A DNA stretch of 64,000 nucleotides, taken from Paracoccus alcaliphilus (GTDB lineage: Bacteria > Pseudomonadota > Alphaproteobacteria > Rhodobacterales > Rhodobacteraceae). Below the pieces are notes generated by a model. That model was not told the DNA's origin and did not search any database. It was given only the letters and a program-made list of their open reading frames with translations. Below are positions 16,723-26,215 of this stretch, piece by piece (the stretch's first letter is position 1; every line of letters begins with the position of its first letter). The stretch is from contig NZ_CP067128.1 of the NCBI RefSeq assembly GCF_028553725.1, positions 13,024-77,023 of the forward strand. Reading direction: 5' to 3'. A program made the translations under genes and the position numbers.

Positions 16723-17757
16723 TCAGGCCGCCTCGGAACTGACGCGCCGGTCGCTGAAATCGAACGCGGCGCTATAGCCGAACAGCGCCGCCGCCCCACC
16801 GGTGTGCAGGAAGACCAGCCGCTCGCCTTTCTTGAAATGGCCCTTGCGGATCAGGTCGATCATGCCCGCCGCACCCTTGGCCGAATAGACCGGGTCCAGC
16901 AGGATCCCTTCCAGTTCCGCGAACATGGCAATGGCCTCCAGGCCATCCGCGGTCGGGATACCATAGCCCTCGCCGACATAGTCCGTGTTGGCAACCACAT
17001 CCTCGCGCCGGACCGCGTCGGGGGCGCCGATCTTCTGCGCAGTCGCCTGAGCCAGCTTGAAGACGTTCTCCTCTTGCTTGGGCTTGGGCGCACGCACGCC
17101 GATACCCAGCAGCGGCACCTGCGCATTCATCGCCTTGAGTCCGGTGATCAGGCCCGCCTGCGTGCCGGCACTGCCGGTGGCGTGGATCAGGTGGTCGATC
17201 ACCAGGCCGCGGTCATTGGCCTGACCGATCAGTTCGAACGCGCAGTTGACATAGCCAAGCGCCCCGGTCGTGTTCGAGCCGCCGCCCGGGATCGTATAGA
17301 CCTTGCGGCCTTGGGCGCGCATCCGGTCGGCGACCTTTTCCATCTCGGCATTCATGTCCAGGCCGCCGACAAAGCATTCGGTCGTCGCGCCGTGCAGGTG
17401 ATCCAGCAGCACATTGCCGTTGTGATTGTAGCTCTCGTCCTTGCTGCCGGTGCGGTCCTCCAGCAGGATGTGGCAGCCAAAGCCCAGCTTGGCGGCAAAG
17501 GCCGCGGTCTGGCGGGCATGGTTCGACTGCGTGGCGCCCTGGGTGATGACGGTGTCCGCCCCTTGCGCTTCGGCCTCGGCCATCAGGAATTCCAGCTTGC
17601 GGGTCTTGTTGCCGCCCGTCGACATGCCGGTGCAGTCGTCGCGCTTGATCCAGATCTCCGGCCCGCCAAGTTCCTTTGACAGGCGGTCCATCCGCTCCAA
17701 CGGGGTAGGCAAATGTGCTAGGAAAGTGCGGGGAAAGCGAGACAGCAGCATGTGCAT
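16723..17757 (-). CDS. cuyA: L-cysteate sulfo-lyase CuyA
   Basis: A 344-residue PLP enzyme of the D-cysteine desulfhydrase/ACC-deaminase family. The start of the protein ([20 protein letters not shown], then [20 protein letters not shown]) has the pattern I know from CuyA of Rhodobacterales. The PLP lysine is Lys51 in GGNKTRK. CuyA (EC 4.4.1.25) converts L-cysteate to pyruvate, ammonia and sulfite in the cytoplasm. It is the first gene of the leftward operon and divergent from a LysR gene, as expected for an inducible catabolic operon. D-cysteine desulfhydrase is the alternative; the sulfonate neighbours argue for CuyA. Confidence 0.88.
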   Translation of the reverse strand: MHMLLSRFPRTFLAHLPTPLERMDRLSKELGGPEIWIKRDDCTGMSTGGNKTRKLEFLMAEAEAQGADTVITQGATQSNHARQTAAFAAKLGFGCHILLEDRTGSKDESYNHNGNVLLDHLHGATTECFVGGLDMNAEMEKVADRMRAQGRKVYTIPGGGSNTTGALGYVNCAFELIGQANDRGLVIDHLIHATGSAGTQAGLITGLKAMNAQVPLLGIGVRAPKPKQEENVFKLAQATAQKIGAPDAVRREDVVANTDYVGEGYGIPTADGLEAIAMFAELEGILLDPVYSAKGAAGMIDLIRKGHFKKGERLVFLHTGGAAALFGYSAAFDFSDRRVSSEAA

Positions 17758-17865
17758 GATCCTTGGATTTAATCGTTTTATGCATGTTCAGGCTATCTAG
17801 TAGAGTTTGCAAATGCGTAATTTGGCGTCTAAAATGCATGCATTGCATGTAATTGAGGATGGTAG
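17758..17865. promoter_or_regulatory. Divergent promoter region between cuyA and its LysR gene
   Basis: This 108-bp spacer separates two divergent starts. It contains the repeated palindromic words ATGCATG at 17780-17786 and ATGCATGCAT at 17834-17843, followed by TTGCATG to 17849. LysR proteins usually bind interrupted palindromes beside their own promoter, so these are the best operator candidates. I could not assign -10 and -35 boxes with confidence. Confidence 0.5.
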
Positions 17866-18783
17866 ATGCGGCTTGAATGGATTGAGGATATCCTAGCGGT
17901 CGCTGACACTGGTTCAATGATCCGGGCGGCCGAGCGACGGTTTCTGACCCAATCGGCCTTTTCTCGTCGTTTGCGGACGATCGAGGAACAGTTGGGAGTC
18001 GAGTTGTTCGACCGCAGCCGCAAGCCGGCCGAATTGCGCCGGGCGGTTCTCGAGCACTGTGAGGAGATGCGCAAGATTGCCGACAGCTTGCGCAAGTTGC
18101 GCAGCGATCTTGTACGCGGCAACGGCGGAGAACACACCCGCATCGTGATCGCCAGCCAACATGCCATCACGGCCGCCATCGCACCGATACTGATCCAAGC
18201 CATTACTGAGCCGGGCCATATCGATATCCGTCTGCGATCGGCCAATAGGGAGAATTGCTATACCCTTCTGCTAACGCGGCAGGCCGATTTCATGCTATCT
18301 TACAGTACAGATCGCCAGCCGCTGATTTTTGATCCGGATTTCATCGAGACATGTGTGCTGGGACGGGAACAATTGATCCCGGTCTTTTCCAGCCAGGATG
18401 CCGAGCGTCTTAATGCGGCATGGGAACGACGTCAGGTTCCGGTCGTTCTCTATCCGAACGACGTGTTTTTGGGAAAAGTGGTTCGAGATGAAATCTGGCC
18501 CAGATTCACTGCCGACTTATTTCGTCCGTATGCAGAAACCGCACTTACTCTGGCCGCCCTGCAATTTGCCCTTATAGGTGCCGCTTTGGTTTGGGTGCCG
18601 CGCTCGCTAGCCCAACCGTATATTCTCAAGGGTGAGCTTGAGGAGTTAAGCAATACATACGGGACCGCCGAACTAACGCTGTCACTTTCTCGAATCAACG
18701 GTTCCCGCTCCCCTCACGCCGAGGCAACCTGGACCATGCTGATCTCCTGCGGTCAAACTCAGTTGTCCGCGATACTTGACTGA
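17866..18783 (+). CDS. LysR-family regulator of the cuyA operon
   Basis: A 305-residue LysR protein. The N-terminal winged helix-turn-helix is complete (LAVADTGSMIRAAERRFLTQ, then SAFSRRLRTIEEQLGVELF), followed by the effector domain. It is transcribed divergently from cuyA with a 108-bp shared spacer, the classic layout in which a LysR protein activates the neighbouring operon when its inducer is present. The inducer is probably the imported sulfonate or cysteate; this is inferred from position. Confidence 0.88.
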   Translation: MRLEWIEDILAVADTGSMIRAAERRFLTQSAFSRRLRTIEEQLGVELFDRSRKPAELRRAVLEHCEEMRKIADSLRKLRSDLVRGNGGEHTRIVIASQHAITAAIAPILIQAITEPGHIDIRLRSANRENCYTLLLTRQADFMLSYSTDRQPLIFDPDFIETCVLGREQLIPVFSSQDAERLNAAWERRQVPVVLYPNDVFLGKVVRDEIWPRFTADLFRPYAETALTLAALQFALIGAALVWVPRSLAQPYILKGELEELSNTYGTAELTLSLSRINGSRSPHAEATWTMLISCGQTQLSAILD

Positions 18784-18826
18784 ATAACAATAACGCAGTT
18801 CTGTAGCTCAGGAAGCAACGAGAGTG

Positions 18827-20071
18827 TCAATTTTTAAGCGGGAGCATTTGATCTTCTCGTAATTTCAAAAGAGAGTGTAAGTCGGCTTTGGTATCTGTGA
18901 TTATTGCAGGGTTAGGAGACCTTCCCGCCTCGATCAACCGCTTGCCAATCATGTAGGCACGGACATCGTTCACCACGTCGACCGCGAGCAGCTGGTTGTT
19001 CCTGTAATACCAGAAGCTAGCCGACACTCCCTCGCCGACGCGCACAGCAATGTGGTCGTAGCCTGTATTTAATCCAGCGATCTGCAATTTCACGTCATAT
19101 TGGTCAGACCAGAACCACGGCCTTGCTTTGTAGGCTTTCCCTGCGCCGAGCATGTTCTCGGCTACGGTCTCGGCTTGGTCAATGGCGTTGCCCACGCTTT
19201 CGAGCCGGATGCGCCCGCCCTTGTAGGGAAATGACGCGCAGTCGCCCGCGGCCCAGATGTGCGGATCAGAACTTCGGCCCAACTCATCGGTGCGGATACC
19301 ATTGTCGATCTCAAGTCCGGCCTCTTCGGCAAGAAACGTCATTGGCGTGATACCGATCCCGACGATAACGAAATCAACCGGCCGCTCGCTGCCGTCCGAT
19401 AGTACAACGCCCGATACGCGATTCTCGCCAGTCAATCGAACGAGGCCCATGCTCTCGAGGATCCTCACGCCATGACTGTTGTGGAGCCTGCGGAAGTAGT
19501 CCGAAGTCTCGGGCGCGGCGACCCTTTGCAGAATGCGCGATGCCATCTCAATCAAAGTGACGTTGAGCCCAAGTTTCGCACCCACAGCCGCCGCTTCGAG
19601 GCCAATGTAGCCACCGCCGACGACAAGGAGCCGGCGCCCGGCCTGGAATTCTGGAGCCATCGCGTCGACATCGGCCAGCGTGCGGACGGTATAAACGCCT
19701 GCCAGATCGCCGCCCACCGCTGTAGGAATTTGACGCGGACGTGAGCCTGTGGTCAGCGCGAGCTGATCGTAGGGAATGCATTCTCCATCGACGCGCACAA
19801 ACTTCGCAGTCCGGTTGATCGCCGTCACTGGTGAACCGAGACGAAGCGTCACGCCCTGCTCCTCCCAGTAGGAGGGCGCGCGCAAATAGAGTCGTTCCAG
19901 ACCTATGTCCCCCAAAAGATAGCCCTTGGAGAGCGGCGGGCGTTGGTAAGGAGGCACCGGCTCCTTACCAATCAGGGTGATCGCCTCTTGGTAGCCGAGC
20001 ATTCGGAGCTTCGCGGCAAGCGATGTGCCCGCCTGTCCCGCGCCGATAATCACGATCCCGCCCATACGCAT
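18827..20071 (-). CDS. NAD(P)H:ferredoxin reductase, FAD-dependent (putidaredoxin/rubredoxin reductase type)
   Basis: A 414-residue flavoprotein. An N-terminal FAD site (IVIIGAGQAGTSLAAKLR) is followed by a second Rossmann motif for NAD(P)H (LLVVGGGYIGLEAAAVGAKL) and the FAD-contacting IWAAGDCASF. This architecture is that of the reductases that pass electrons to a [2Fe-2S] ferredoxin for an oxygenase. The ferredoxin lies 82 bp upstream in the same direction. The only oxygenase-like gene nearby is the membrane hydroxylase at 22242-23237, so that is the likely final acceptor. Confidence 0.9.
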   Translation of the reverse strand: MRMGGIVIIGAGQAGTSLAAKLRMLGYQEAITLIGKEPVPPYQRPPLSKGYLLGDIGLERLYLRAPSYWEEQGVTLRLGSPVTAINRTAKFVRVDGECIPYDQLALTTGSRPRQIPTAVGGDLAGVYTVRTLADVDAMAPEFQAGRRLLVVGGGYIGLEAAAVGAKLGLNVTLIEMASRILQRVAAPETSDYFRRLHNSHGVRILESMGLVRLTGENRVSGVVLSDGSERPVDFVIVGIGITPMTFLAEEAGLEIDNGIRTDELGRSSDPHIWAAGDCASFPYKGGRIRLESVGNAIDQAETVAENMLGAGKAYKARPWFWSDQYDVKLQIAGLNTGYDHIAVRVGEGVSASFWYYRNNQLLAVDVVNDVRAYMIGKRLIEAGRSPNPAIITDTKADLHSLLKLREDQMLPLKN

Positions 20072-20153
20072 TTTCCTCTGGCTTTCTCTGAGTTCGAACC
20101 CTGCTTCGGCAGATGACGCACGCGAAGCAAAGTCACGACTTCCGAAGCGAATT

Positions 20154-20920
<767 letters not shown>

Positions 20921-21907
20921 TTATCTCGCCGCTGACTTAGCGATGCCGTCATCAACAAAGGCCGAATAATCCTCAATCGTATTGTCAATCCGTCCAGCGG
21001 CCTTCAGGAACTCAGCCGTGGCCTTCATTGTCGCGGCCGCATCGCGCAGCCAAGGACCGCTCAGCTGCTCGCTGAGTGGTATGAACGTATAACCTTCAAG
21101 AATTGCCGGCACCTGATCGGGCGCTGCTCCGGTCATCTTTGCCACGGCCTGAACCTCCCCACTGTCCGCCGTCCAAGCGGAGCGTTGGGATAGGTAAGCT
21201 TGATTGGCATCATCCATCGTCTTCGCGAAAGCGGCGAGAGCTTCGGCGTTTGTGGAGGCAAAGTCAGAATTTACGACCCAGGCGTTGAAGGTTGGAAATC
21301 CCCATTCGGCGGTCTTGTCGGCCCCAAGCAGGCGTGATCCCTTTTCCATAAGCTGGCTCTGAACCGGCTGCCAGATGAAGGCGGCGTCAATTGCGCTCTG
21401 CTCCCAAGCGGCAGCGATTTGGTCGGGCGGCATATTCATGATCGTCACGTCGCTTTCGGAGATGCCGGCATGATCAAGTGCACCGACGAGCGAGAAATGC
21501 GCAGTCGAACCGACTGGAACCGCCACGCGCTTTCCCGTGAGGTCTTCAAGGGACGCTATCCCTGCGCCGTTGCGCACTATCAGGCTTTCGGATTGGCCGA
21601 TCGCATAAGACATCATGAACATTTTCAGATCGACCCCTTGGCTGGCGGCGATTGCCAGCGGCGAGGAGCCGAGTTCCGAGATCGCTACGTCACCTGACGC
21701 CATTGCGGCGATCACATCGGTTCCAGACGCAAAGGTCCGCCATTCGATGTCCCAATCCGTGGCGGCTTCAAACTTTGCCTCGGCGCGTGCGACGTTCATT
21801 GGTGTCGGATCACCAAAATGGCCGATCACGATTGTTTCGGCCATGGTTGCCCCGGCGCCTAGCAACAAGGCGGCCGTGCCGATCATCAGGCGTACAGTTC
21901 TTGTCAT
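20921..21907 (-). CDS. TauA-type sulfonate-binding protein, second copy without permease
   Basis: The start at 21907 (MTRTVRLMIG) follows a strong ribosome site, GGAGGTACGATAT. The 328-residue protein has a signal peptide (LMIGTAALLLGAGATMA before ETIVIG) and is closely related along its length to the TauA-like protein at 13742-14731, including ELGSSPLAIAASQGVDLKMF and AFIWQPVQSQL. No permease or ATPase gene accompanies it. It may deliver its ligand to the TauBC pair at 12025-13685, or act as a sensor or scavenger. Its operon partners are a membrane hydroxylase and a ferredoxin chain. Confidence 0.88.
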   Translation of the reverse strand: MTRTVRLMIGTAALLLGAGATMAETIVIGHFGDPTPMNVARAEAKFEAATDWDIEWRTFASGTDVIAAMASGDVAISELGSSPLAIAASQGVDLKMFMMSYAIGQSESLIVRNGAGIASLEDLTGKRVAVPVGSTAHFSLVGALDHAGISESDVTIMNMPPDQIAAAWEQSAIDAAFIWQPVQSQLMEKGSRLLGADKTAEWGFPTFNAWVVNSDFASTNAEALAAFAKTMDDANQAYLSQRSAWTADSGEVQAVAKMTGAAPDQVPAILEGYTFIPLSEQLSGPWLRDAAATMKATAEFLKAAGRIDNTIEDYSAFVDDGIAKSAAR

Positions 21908-22241
21908 ATATCGTACCTCCGTCGGTTTTTGAGACAGTTTAGCCTGTCGTGGTAGTTGTGGCTTCTTTCTGGCCTTTGACCCGTCGGGTTTGATCCGACG
22001 TATCATTGATATGATTGCCCCGTTGTCGATGGTCATCAGTTCGTCCCGGATCTCTTTTGGACTATCCGAGAAACATGGATTGCGGCGCGGTTGTCCTTCG
22101 ACGAAGCTTGGCCCGCTCGACACGAAACGCTATTGGGGTCGCTCCCGCCGAACGTCTCGACTTCGGGAATATCGCACCCTCATGTGGCCCGATGTCCTGT
22201 TTCAGGAAGTGCTGGCCCTGATCGGTTGGGACCTTCTATCG
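21908..22241. other. 334-bp gap, leader of the binding-protein gene
   Basis: This stretch separates the hydroxylase stop from the binding-protein start in the same direction. Apart from the strong ribosome site at its left edge I see no gene, hairpin or repeat that I can support. Its length would allow an independent promoter for the binding-protein, ferredoxin and reductase genes. Confidence 0.4.
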
Positions 22242-23237
22242 TCAAGCTCCCATGATGCGCTTACGGCGCTCCTTCATACGTTCGTTCGCTTCAGGCGTGC
22301 CATCGTGGAAGGAACCAAACATCTTGTCCCAGGGAACTTCCAGTGAACCATAGTTACATTCGAAGTAGCGGTGATGCATCTGGTGGTGAAAAGTGCCGAG
22401 TTTGAGACGGTTTCTATCTCTCATCAGCAGGGCCTCGTAGCCCGAGTGGGACGTGGCCGCTGTCAGAGTCAGATACTGCATGTGATAGAGAATGTGGACC
22501 GGATTTGCGGGAATAATCCAGTGGATCAGTACCGACCCGAGGAATATCACATGCTCGACCGGATGCATCGACATGCCCGACCAAGGACCGACATTGACGT
22601 TGCGATGGTGCAGCGAGTGGACACGCTTATAGAGCGGCGGCCAATGCAGCGCCCGGTGGATCAGGTAGAAGTAGAAGCTCTCCCATAAAGGAATGGCGAG
22701 GAAGAGCGCCACGAACCAGACGGGGTTATCTTCCCAGTTCAGCACAGGCGCCCAGCCGTTGCCCATCGCCCAGAACATCAGGCATTCATAGCCGGTCCAG
22801 ATGGTCACGCCGCTGGCTAGCGTCCAGAACATATTATCCCGGATCTGGCCGCCCAAGGTGAATTGCCTTCCGTTCACCATCAAAGGGCGCGGGTCATACC
22901 TCAGCTTCTTGCCCTGCGCGTTCCATCTGTAGAAGTAGATATGCAGTCCGCCGGCAATAAGCGTCATGAGAAAGATGTTGCGGAGCCAGATCTGGGCGAT
23001 CCAGCCCAGTTCAAGATTTCGCGTCACCTCCAACGGCGGCTGAGTCCAGACAAGTGACGCAAAAGCGATGCCGACGATGATTAGCCGTTCAGAGATCAGG
23101 AACCAGCTATCCCAAAGCCATCGAAGCACGGCAAAGGGTCGTGGGGGCCATTGGAAGAGAGGAGATACCTCGATCGGTACGTTAGGAGTGTAATTCCAAC
23201 CGGGAAGGGAGGGCTTAGGGTCATTGGAAGCAGTCAT
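22242..23237 (-). CDS. Fatty-acid-hydroxylase/sterol-desaturase superfamily membrane di-iron oxygenase
   Basis: I start at MTASNDPKPS (23237), which has GGAG at the right distance, giving 331 residues. Several membrane segments frame the histidine motifs of the superfamily: HRALHW (HxxxH), HSLHHR (HxxHH) and HHQMHHRYFE (HxxHH), which bind two irons. Such enzymes hydroxylate or desaturate lipid-like or small hydrophobic substrates using O2 and electrons from a ferredoxin or cytochrome b5. A ferredoxin and reductase are encoded downstream, and a sulfonate-type binding protein lies between. The substrate is unknown; an amphiphilic or sulfonated compound is a fair guess. Confidence 0.87.
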   Translation of the reverse strand: MTASNDPKPSLPGWNYTPNVPIEVSPLFQWPPRPFAVLRWLWDSWFLISERLIIVGIAFASLVWTQPPLEVTRNLELGWIAQIWLRNIFLMTLIAGGLHIYFYRWNAQGKKLRYDPRPLMVNGRQFTLGGQIRDNMFWTLASGVTIWTGYECLMFWAMGNGWAPVLNWEDNPVWFVALFLAIPLWESFYFYLIHRALHWPPLYKRVHSLHHRNVNVGPWSGMSMHPVEHVIFLGSVLIHWIIPANPVHILYHMQYLTLTAATSHSGYEALLMRDRNRLKLGTFHHQMHHRYFECNYGSLEVPWDKMFGSFHDGTPEANERMKERRKRIMGA

Positions 23238-23341
23238 TGCACGCTCCATTACTTGTAGAGTTTGCAATTTAACAGAATCGTTATAATTGGAAAAACAGAA
23301 TAAATACTGTATCATCATCTGATTCTCAGAGGTTTCTTGTC

Positions 23342-24265
23342 ATGAGGCTTTCCCTTCGCGCCATGCGATATACCCGCACAGCGATTCTGCGGAGCAGCAT
23401 TGCAGCTGCAGCAGAAGAGCTGAATGTTGCGGCCTCAGCCGTATCCGCGGCGATCGATCAGGCCGAAGAGGCTTTCGGCATTACGCTCGTAACCCGGGCG
23501 CGCGCGAAAGGTATTTCGCCAACATCTGCCGGACGCGTCATCCTTCGGCGGATGGAAGATCTTCTGGACCGCTACGATGCGATGCTGATCGATGGTGCGG
23601 AAATGCGCACGAGTTTGTCAGGTGTTCTCAAGATAGGCTATTATGCGCCAGTCGCCCCCGCCTTTCTTCCTAAAATACTGGCTCCGATGCTGTCGGAAAA
23701 TCCCAGTTTGAGCCTGTTTCTGGAAGAGTGTGATAACGCTCGGGCGCAATCCGGGCTGCTCGACGGAAGGTATGATGTCATACTATTCGTCGCAGATTCT
23801 CCTGTTCCGCAGATCGTCGTCGAACGCTTGATCCACGCGCCGACTTATTGCCTTTGTAGTTCCGAACATCGATTTGCCAGGCAAACGTCGGTGCGGCTTC
23901 TGGATTTGGTAGACGAGCCGCTCATCATCCTTGATCGACCCGTGGCAAAGGCACATTATCTTGACTTGCTTGAAAGTAGCGGCAAGCCGATCTCCGTGGT
24001 TGCGACGGTAAATTCAACAGAGATGATCAGGGCATTAGTAGGGTCGGGGCTGGGGTGTTCAATTCTGAACATGCGTCCAGTGAGTAGTTCCACCTACGCG
24101 GGAGACAACACCGCATGCCTGCCTATCGAGGAATCCTCAATTGGGTTAACGTTGTCGTTGGGGCACGTACCGGGACCTCGCCGGCGCGTCGTGCAAGCTT
24201 TCTCCGAAGCCTGCAAGATCTTTTTTTCTGCGCCCGAAGGTCGTGCCATGATCATTGGGGTTTGA
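23342..24265 (+). CDS. LysR-family regulator divergent from the hydroxylase gene
   Basis: A 307-residue LysR protein with an N-terminal helix-turn-helix (AAAEELNVAASAVSAAIDQA, then EEAFGITLVTRARAKGISPT) and a full effector domain. It is divergent from the membrane hydroxylase with a spacer of about 100 bp, so it probably regulates the hydroxylase, binding-protein, ferredoxin and reductase genes. The spacer is A+T-rich, but I see no single clear operator. Confidence 0.85.
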   Translation: MRLSLRAMRYTRTAILRSSIAAAAEELNVAASAVSAAIDQAEEAFGITLVTRARAKGISPTSAGRVILRRMEDLLDRYDAMLIDGAEMRTSLSGVLKIGYYAPVAPAFLPKILAPMLSENPSLSLFLEECDNARAQSGLLDGRYDVILFVADSPVPQIVVERLIHAPTYCLCSSEHRFARQTSVRLLDLVDEPLIILDRPVAKAHYLDLLESSGKPISVVATVNSTEMIRALVGSGLGCSILNMRPVSSSTYAGDNTACLPIEESSIGLTLSLGHVPGPRRRVVQAFSEACKIFFSAPEGRAMIIGV

Positions 24266-24303
24266 TCTTACTGCCTCACAAGAGCCGGGTTGATTTGTTA
24301 CAG

Positions 24304-24769
24304 TGTCTGACGTCAGCGCCCATGGAATAGATTAGGCTGATTGCGTGATGGAGGGTTCTTGGCTCATCGTAGCCCTTATGGAGCGAAGATGAGCAAGAAG
24401 CCCATGACGGCGAAAGCCGAGGCGGAGAAGACGGTCAAAGATATCCGCCGGGCAACACGCCAGACCCTCAAGAACCGCATCCTTCTGGAAAACTACTATC
24501 TGCAGGGCGAACTCGAGGCGGCCATCGCGGCCTTTGTCGAGCATTACAACAACCACCGCTATCACGAGAGACTCGGCAATCTCACACCCGCTGACGTCTA
24601 CTTCGGACGCGGCCCGGCCATCCTGGCAGAAAAGGAGAAGATCAAGAAACTGACCATCCAGAGCCGGCGCTTGATCCATCAGCGCCAGGCAGCATAACCT
24701 CAACTCACAGAGCCAGAGCCCTCCAGACCAAAATCAGGCCGCCTGTTCCAAATCATTCGACGACGGACA
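24304..24769 (+). mobile_element. Internally deleted IS3-family element (about 466 bp)
   Basis: The tips TGTCTGACGTC at 24304 and the complement of TGTCCGTCGTC ending at 24769 form imperfect inverted repeats with the TG...CA ends of IS3 elements. A second match follows inside (GGAATAGATTAGGCTGATT against GGAACAGGCGGCCTGATT). Inside lies a fusion of the first codons of an OrfA gene to the last codons of an OrfB gene. No target duplication is obvious. It is a non-autonomous derivative that a full IS3 relative could mobilise. Confidence 0.62.
24389..24697 (+). pseudogene. IS3-family OrfA-OrfB deletion fusion
   Basis: Residues 1-20 (MSKKPMTAKAEAEKTVKDIR) match the start of an IS3-type OrfA. After RATR the sequence jumps to QTLKNRILLENYYL, from the end of the OrfB integrase core, and continues to its C-terminus (HYNNHRYHERLGNLTPADVY). 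About 1 kb encoding the helix-turn-helix and the first two catalytic acids is gone, yet the reading frame stays open. It has no catalytic activity, but could in principle still bind or interfere. Confidence 0.8.
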
Positions 24770-24779
24770 CGACGGGTCG

Positions 24780-25475
24780 TCAGGTCCGCTGACACTCGAA
24801 CTCGGCCCAAGCTTCGGAGAATTTGTCGAAGTCGAAATCCGGGCGGCGGGCAGCGTCCAGCACGATACGCTCAGTCTTCATCAGCTTGGCGATCCCGGCC
24901 TCAAGCTGGGGGACGACATCTGCAGGGATGACCACCGCGCCGTGGCGGTCGGCATGGATCAGATCGCCGGGATGGACGGACATACCAAAGACGGTCACCG
25001 GACAGTCGATATCGCGCAAATGCACGAAGCCGTGGCTGGGACCAACAGATCCGGCGATCACCGGGAACCGGTCCGGCAGGTCGCCCAGATCGCGCATCAC
25101 GCCGTTGGTCAGCGCGCCCGCGATGCCAAAGCCCTTGTGAACGGTGGTATTGATCTCGCCCCAATAGGCGCCGATACAGGCCGGGTAATCCAGATCCTCG
25201 ATCACCGCGATGGAGGGGTTCGGGGCCTCGGCCATATAGCGGTAATAGGCCATGCGGCGTTCGCGGACCACCTCGACCGGTTCGCTGGAGGGTGCGATGG
25301 CCGACAGCTTCGCGGTGCGGGCATAGCCTACGATCGCGCCGCTGTCGGGGGCCGAGGACAGAACCGTGCCGCGCGTGAAGGCATCGAACCCGCGTTTGCC
25401 TTGCACCACTTCGATGGCATTGCAGACGGTGGGCGTGTCGACCCGATGCAGCAGGGTCAGAAGTGTCGGGGTCAT
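24780..25475 (-). CDS. RraA-like / 4-hydroxy-4-methyl-2-oxoglutarate aldolase-family protein
   Basis: The start at 25475 (MTPTLLTLLHRVDTPTVCNA) overlaps the upstream hydrolase stop as ATGA, giving 231 residues. Family motifs are PTVCNAIEVVQG, GALTNGVMRDLGDL, HPGDLIHADRHGAVVIP and a C-terminal acidic helix. Many members are divalent-metal aldolases or decarboxylases that split 4-hydroxy-2-oxo acids to pyruvate or oxaloacetate. As the last gene of a catabolic operon, such an aldolase would provide the step into central metabolism. The internally deleted IS3 element starts only 11 bp beyond its stop. Confidence 0.82.
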   Translation of the reverse strand: MTPTLLTLLHRVDTPTVCNAIEVVQGKRGFDAFTRGTVLSSAPDSGAIVGYARTAKLSAIAPSSEPVEVVRERRMAYYRYMAEAPNPSIAVIEDLDYPACIGAYWGEINTTVHKGFGIAGALTNGVMRDLGDLPDRFPVIAGSVGPSHGFVHLRDIDCPVTVFGMSVHPGDLIHADRHGAVVIPADVVPQLEAGIAKLMKTERIVLDAARRPDFDFDKFSEAWAEFECQRT

Positions 25476-26167
25476 AGCTCCTCCAGCCAGCGCCGCAGCA
25501 GCGCCGTTGTGTGTTCGGGTTGTTCTAGAACCGGCAGGTGGCCGGCATGCGGCACGATCTGCAGGGTCGCGTGGGGCAGCAATTCGTGCATCAATCGATG
25601 CCGTGCAACCGGGCACAGCCGGTCGGATTCACCGCACAGGATCAGGGTCGGGCCGCGATGACCGCGCAGCACCTGTGTTTGATCCGGGCGGTCGCGTAGC
25701 GCCAGTGACTGGTTCACAAAGACCTGCGGCCCAAGATCCAGCGCCATCTGCAGGCACAGCGCCGAGATAGAGCCGTCGGGATCCGGCGCGTGCAGATAGT
25801 TCGGGATCATCTGGCCGCGCATGACCTCGGCCAGACCGCCCTGCCGAACCGCCGCGATCTGAGGGCCGCGGCGGGCCTTGACCTCATCCAGTTCGGCCAG
25901 GGGATTTGTGTCCATCAGCGCAAGACCGGCAATGCGATCGGGGGCCTGGCGCAGAACCTCCATCGCCAGGATGCCGCCCATCGACAGCCCTGCCAGGGCA
26001 AACTGCGGCGGCGCATAGGACAGGATATCGGCGGCTAGCGCCTGCATGCTGTCATACCCCCCCGCCGGACAGGTCATGACGGCGCGATGCGCCGACAGCG
26101 CGGCGATCTGCGGCGCGAATAGACGCGCGTCACACATCATGCCAGGCAGAAACAGCAAGGGGGTCAT
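25472..26167 (-). CDS. Alpha/beta-hydrolase
   Basis: A 231-residue hydrolase with the nucleophile elbow GLSMGG (Ser62), an opening LFLPGMMCDARLF characteristic of small esterase/lactonase-like members, an acid in CGESDRLCP and His in HAGHLP. It overlaps the RraA-like gene by 4 bp and follows the cupin gene by 48 bp. A role in hydrolysing a lactone or ester intermediate of the unknown pathway is plausible; the substrate cannot be read. Confidence 0.85.
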   Translation of the reverse strand: MTPLLFLPGMMCDARLFAPQIAALSAHRAVMTCPAGGYDSMQALAADILSYAPPQFALAGLSMGGILAMEVLRQAPDRIAGLALMDTNPLAELDEVKARRGPQIAAVRQGGLAEVMRGQMIPNYLHAPDPDGSISALCLQMALDLGPQVFVNQSLALRDRPDQTQVLRGHRGPTLILCGESDRLCPVARHRLMHELLPHATLQIVPHAGHLPVLEQPEHTTALLRRWLEEL

Positions 26168-26215
26168 GATCGGTCCTTTGTGGAGTGCGGGGCGGGCGGC
26201 CGCCCCGCGATGGCC

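Noticed and set aside
15676..17679. A 667-residue open frame on the plus strand
   Set aside because: It is entirely antisense to the aminotransferase and cuyA genes and has no family motifs. Long antisense frames are common in high-G+C DNA.
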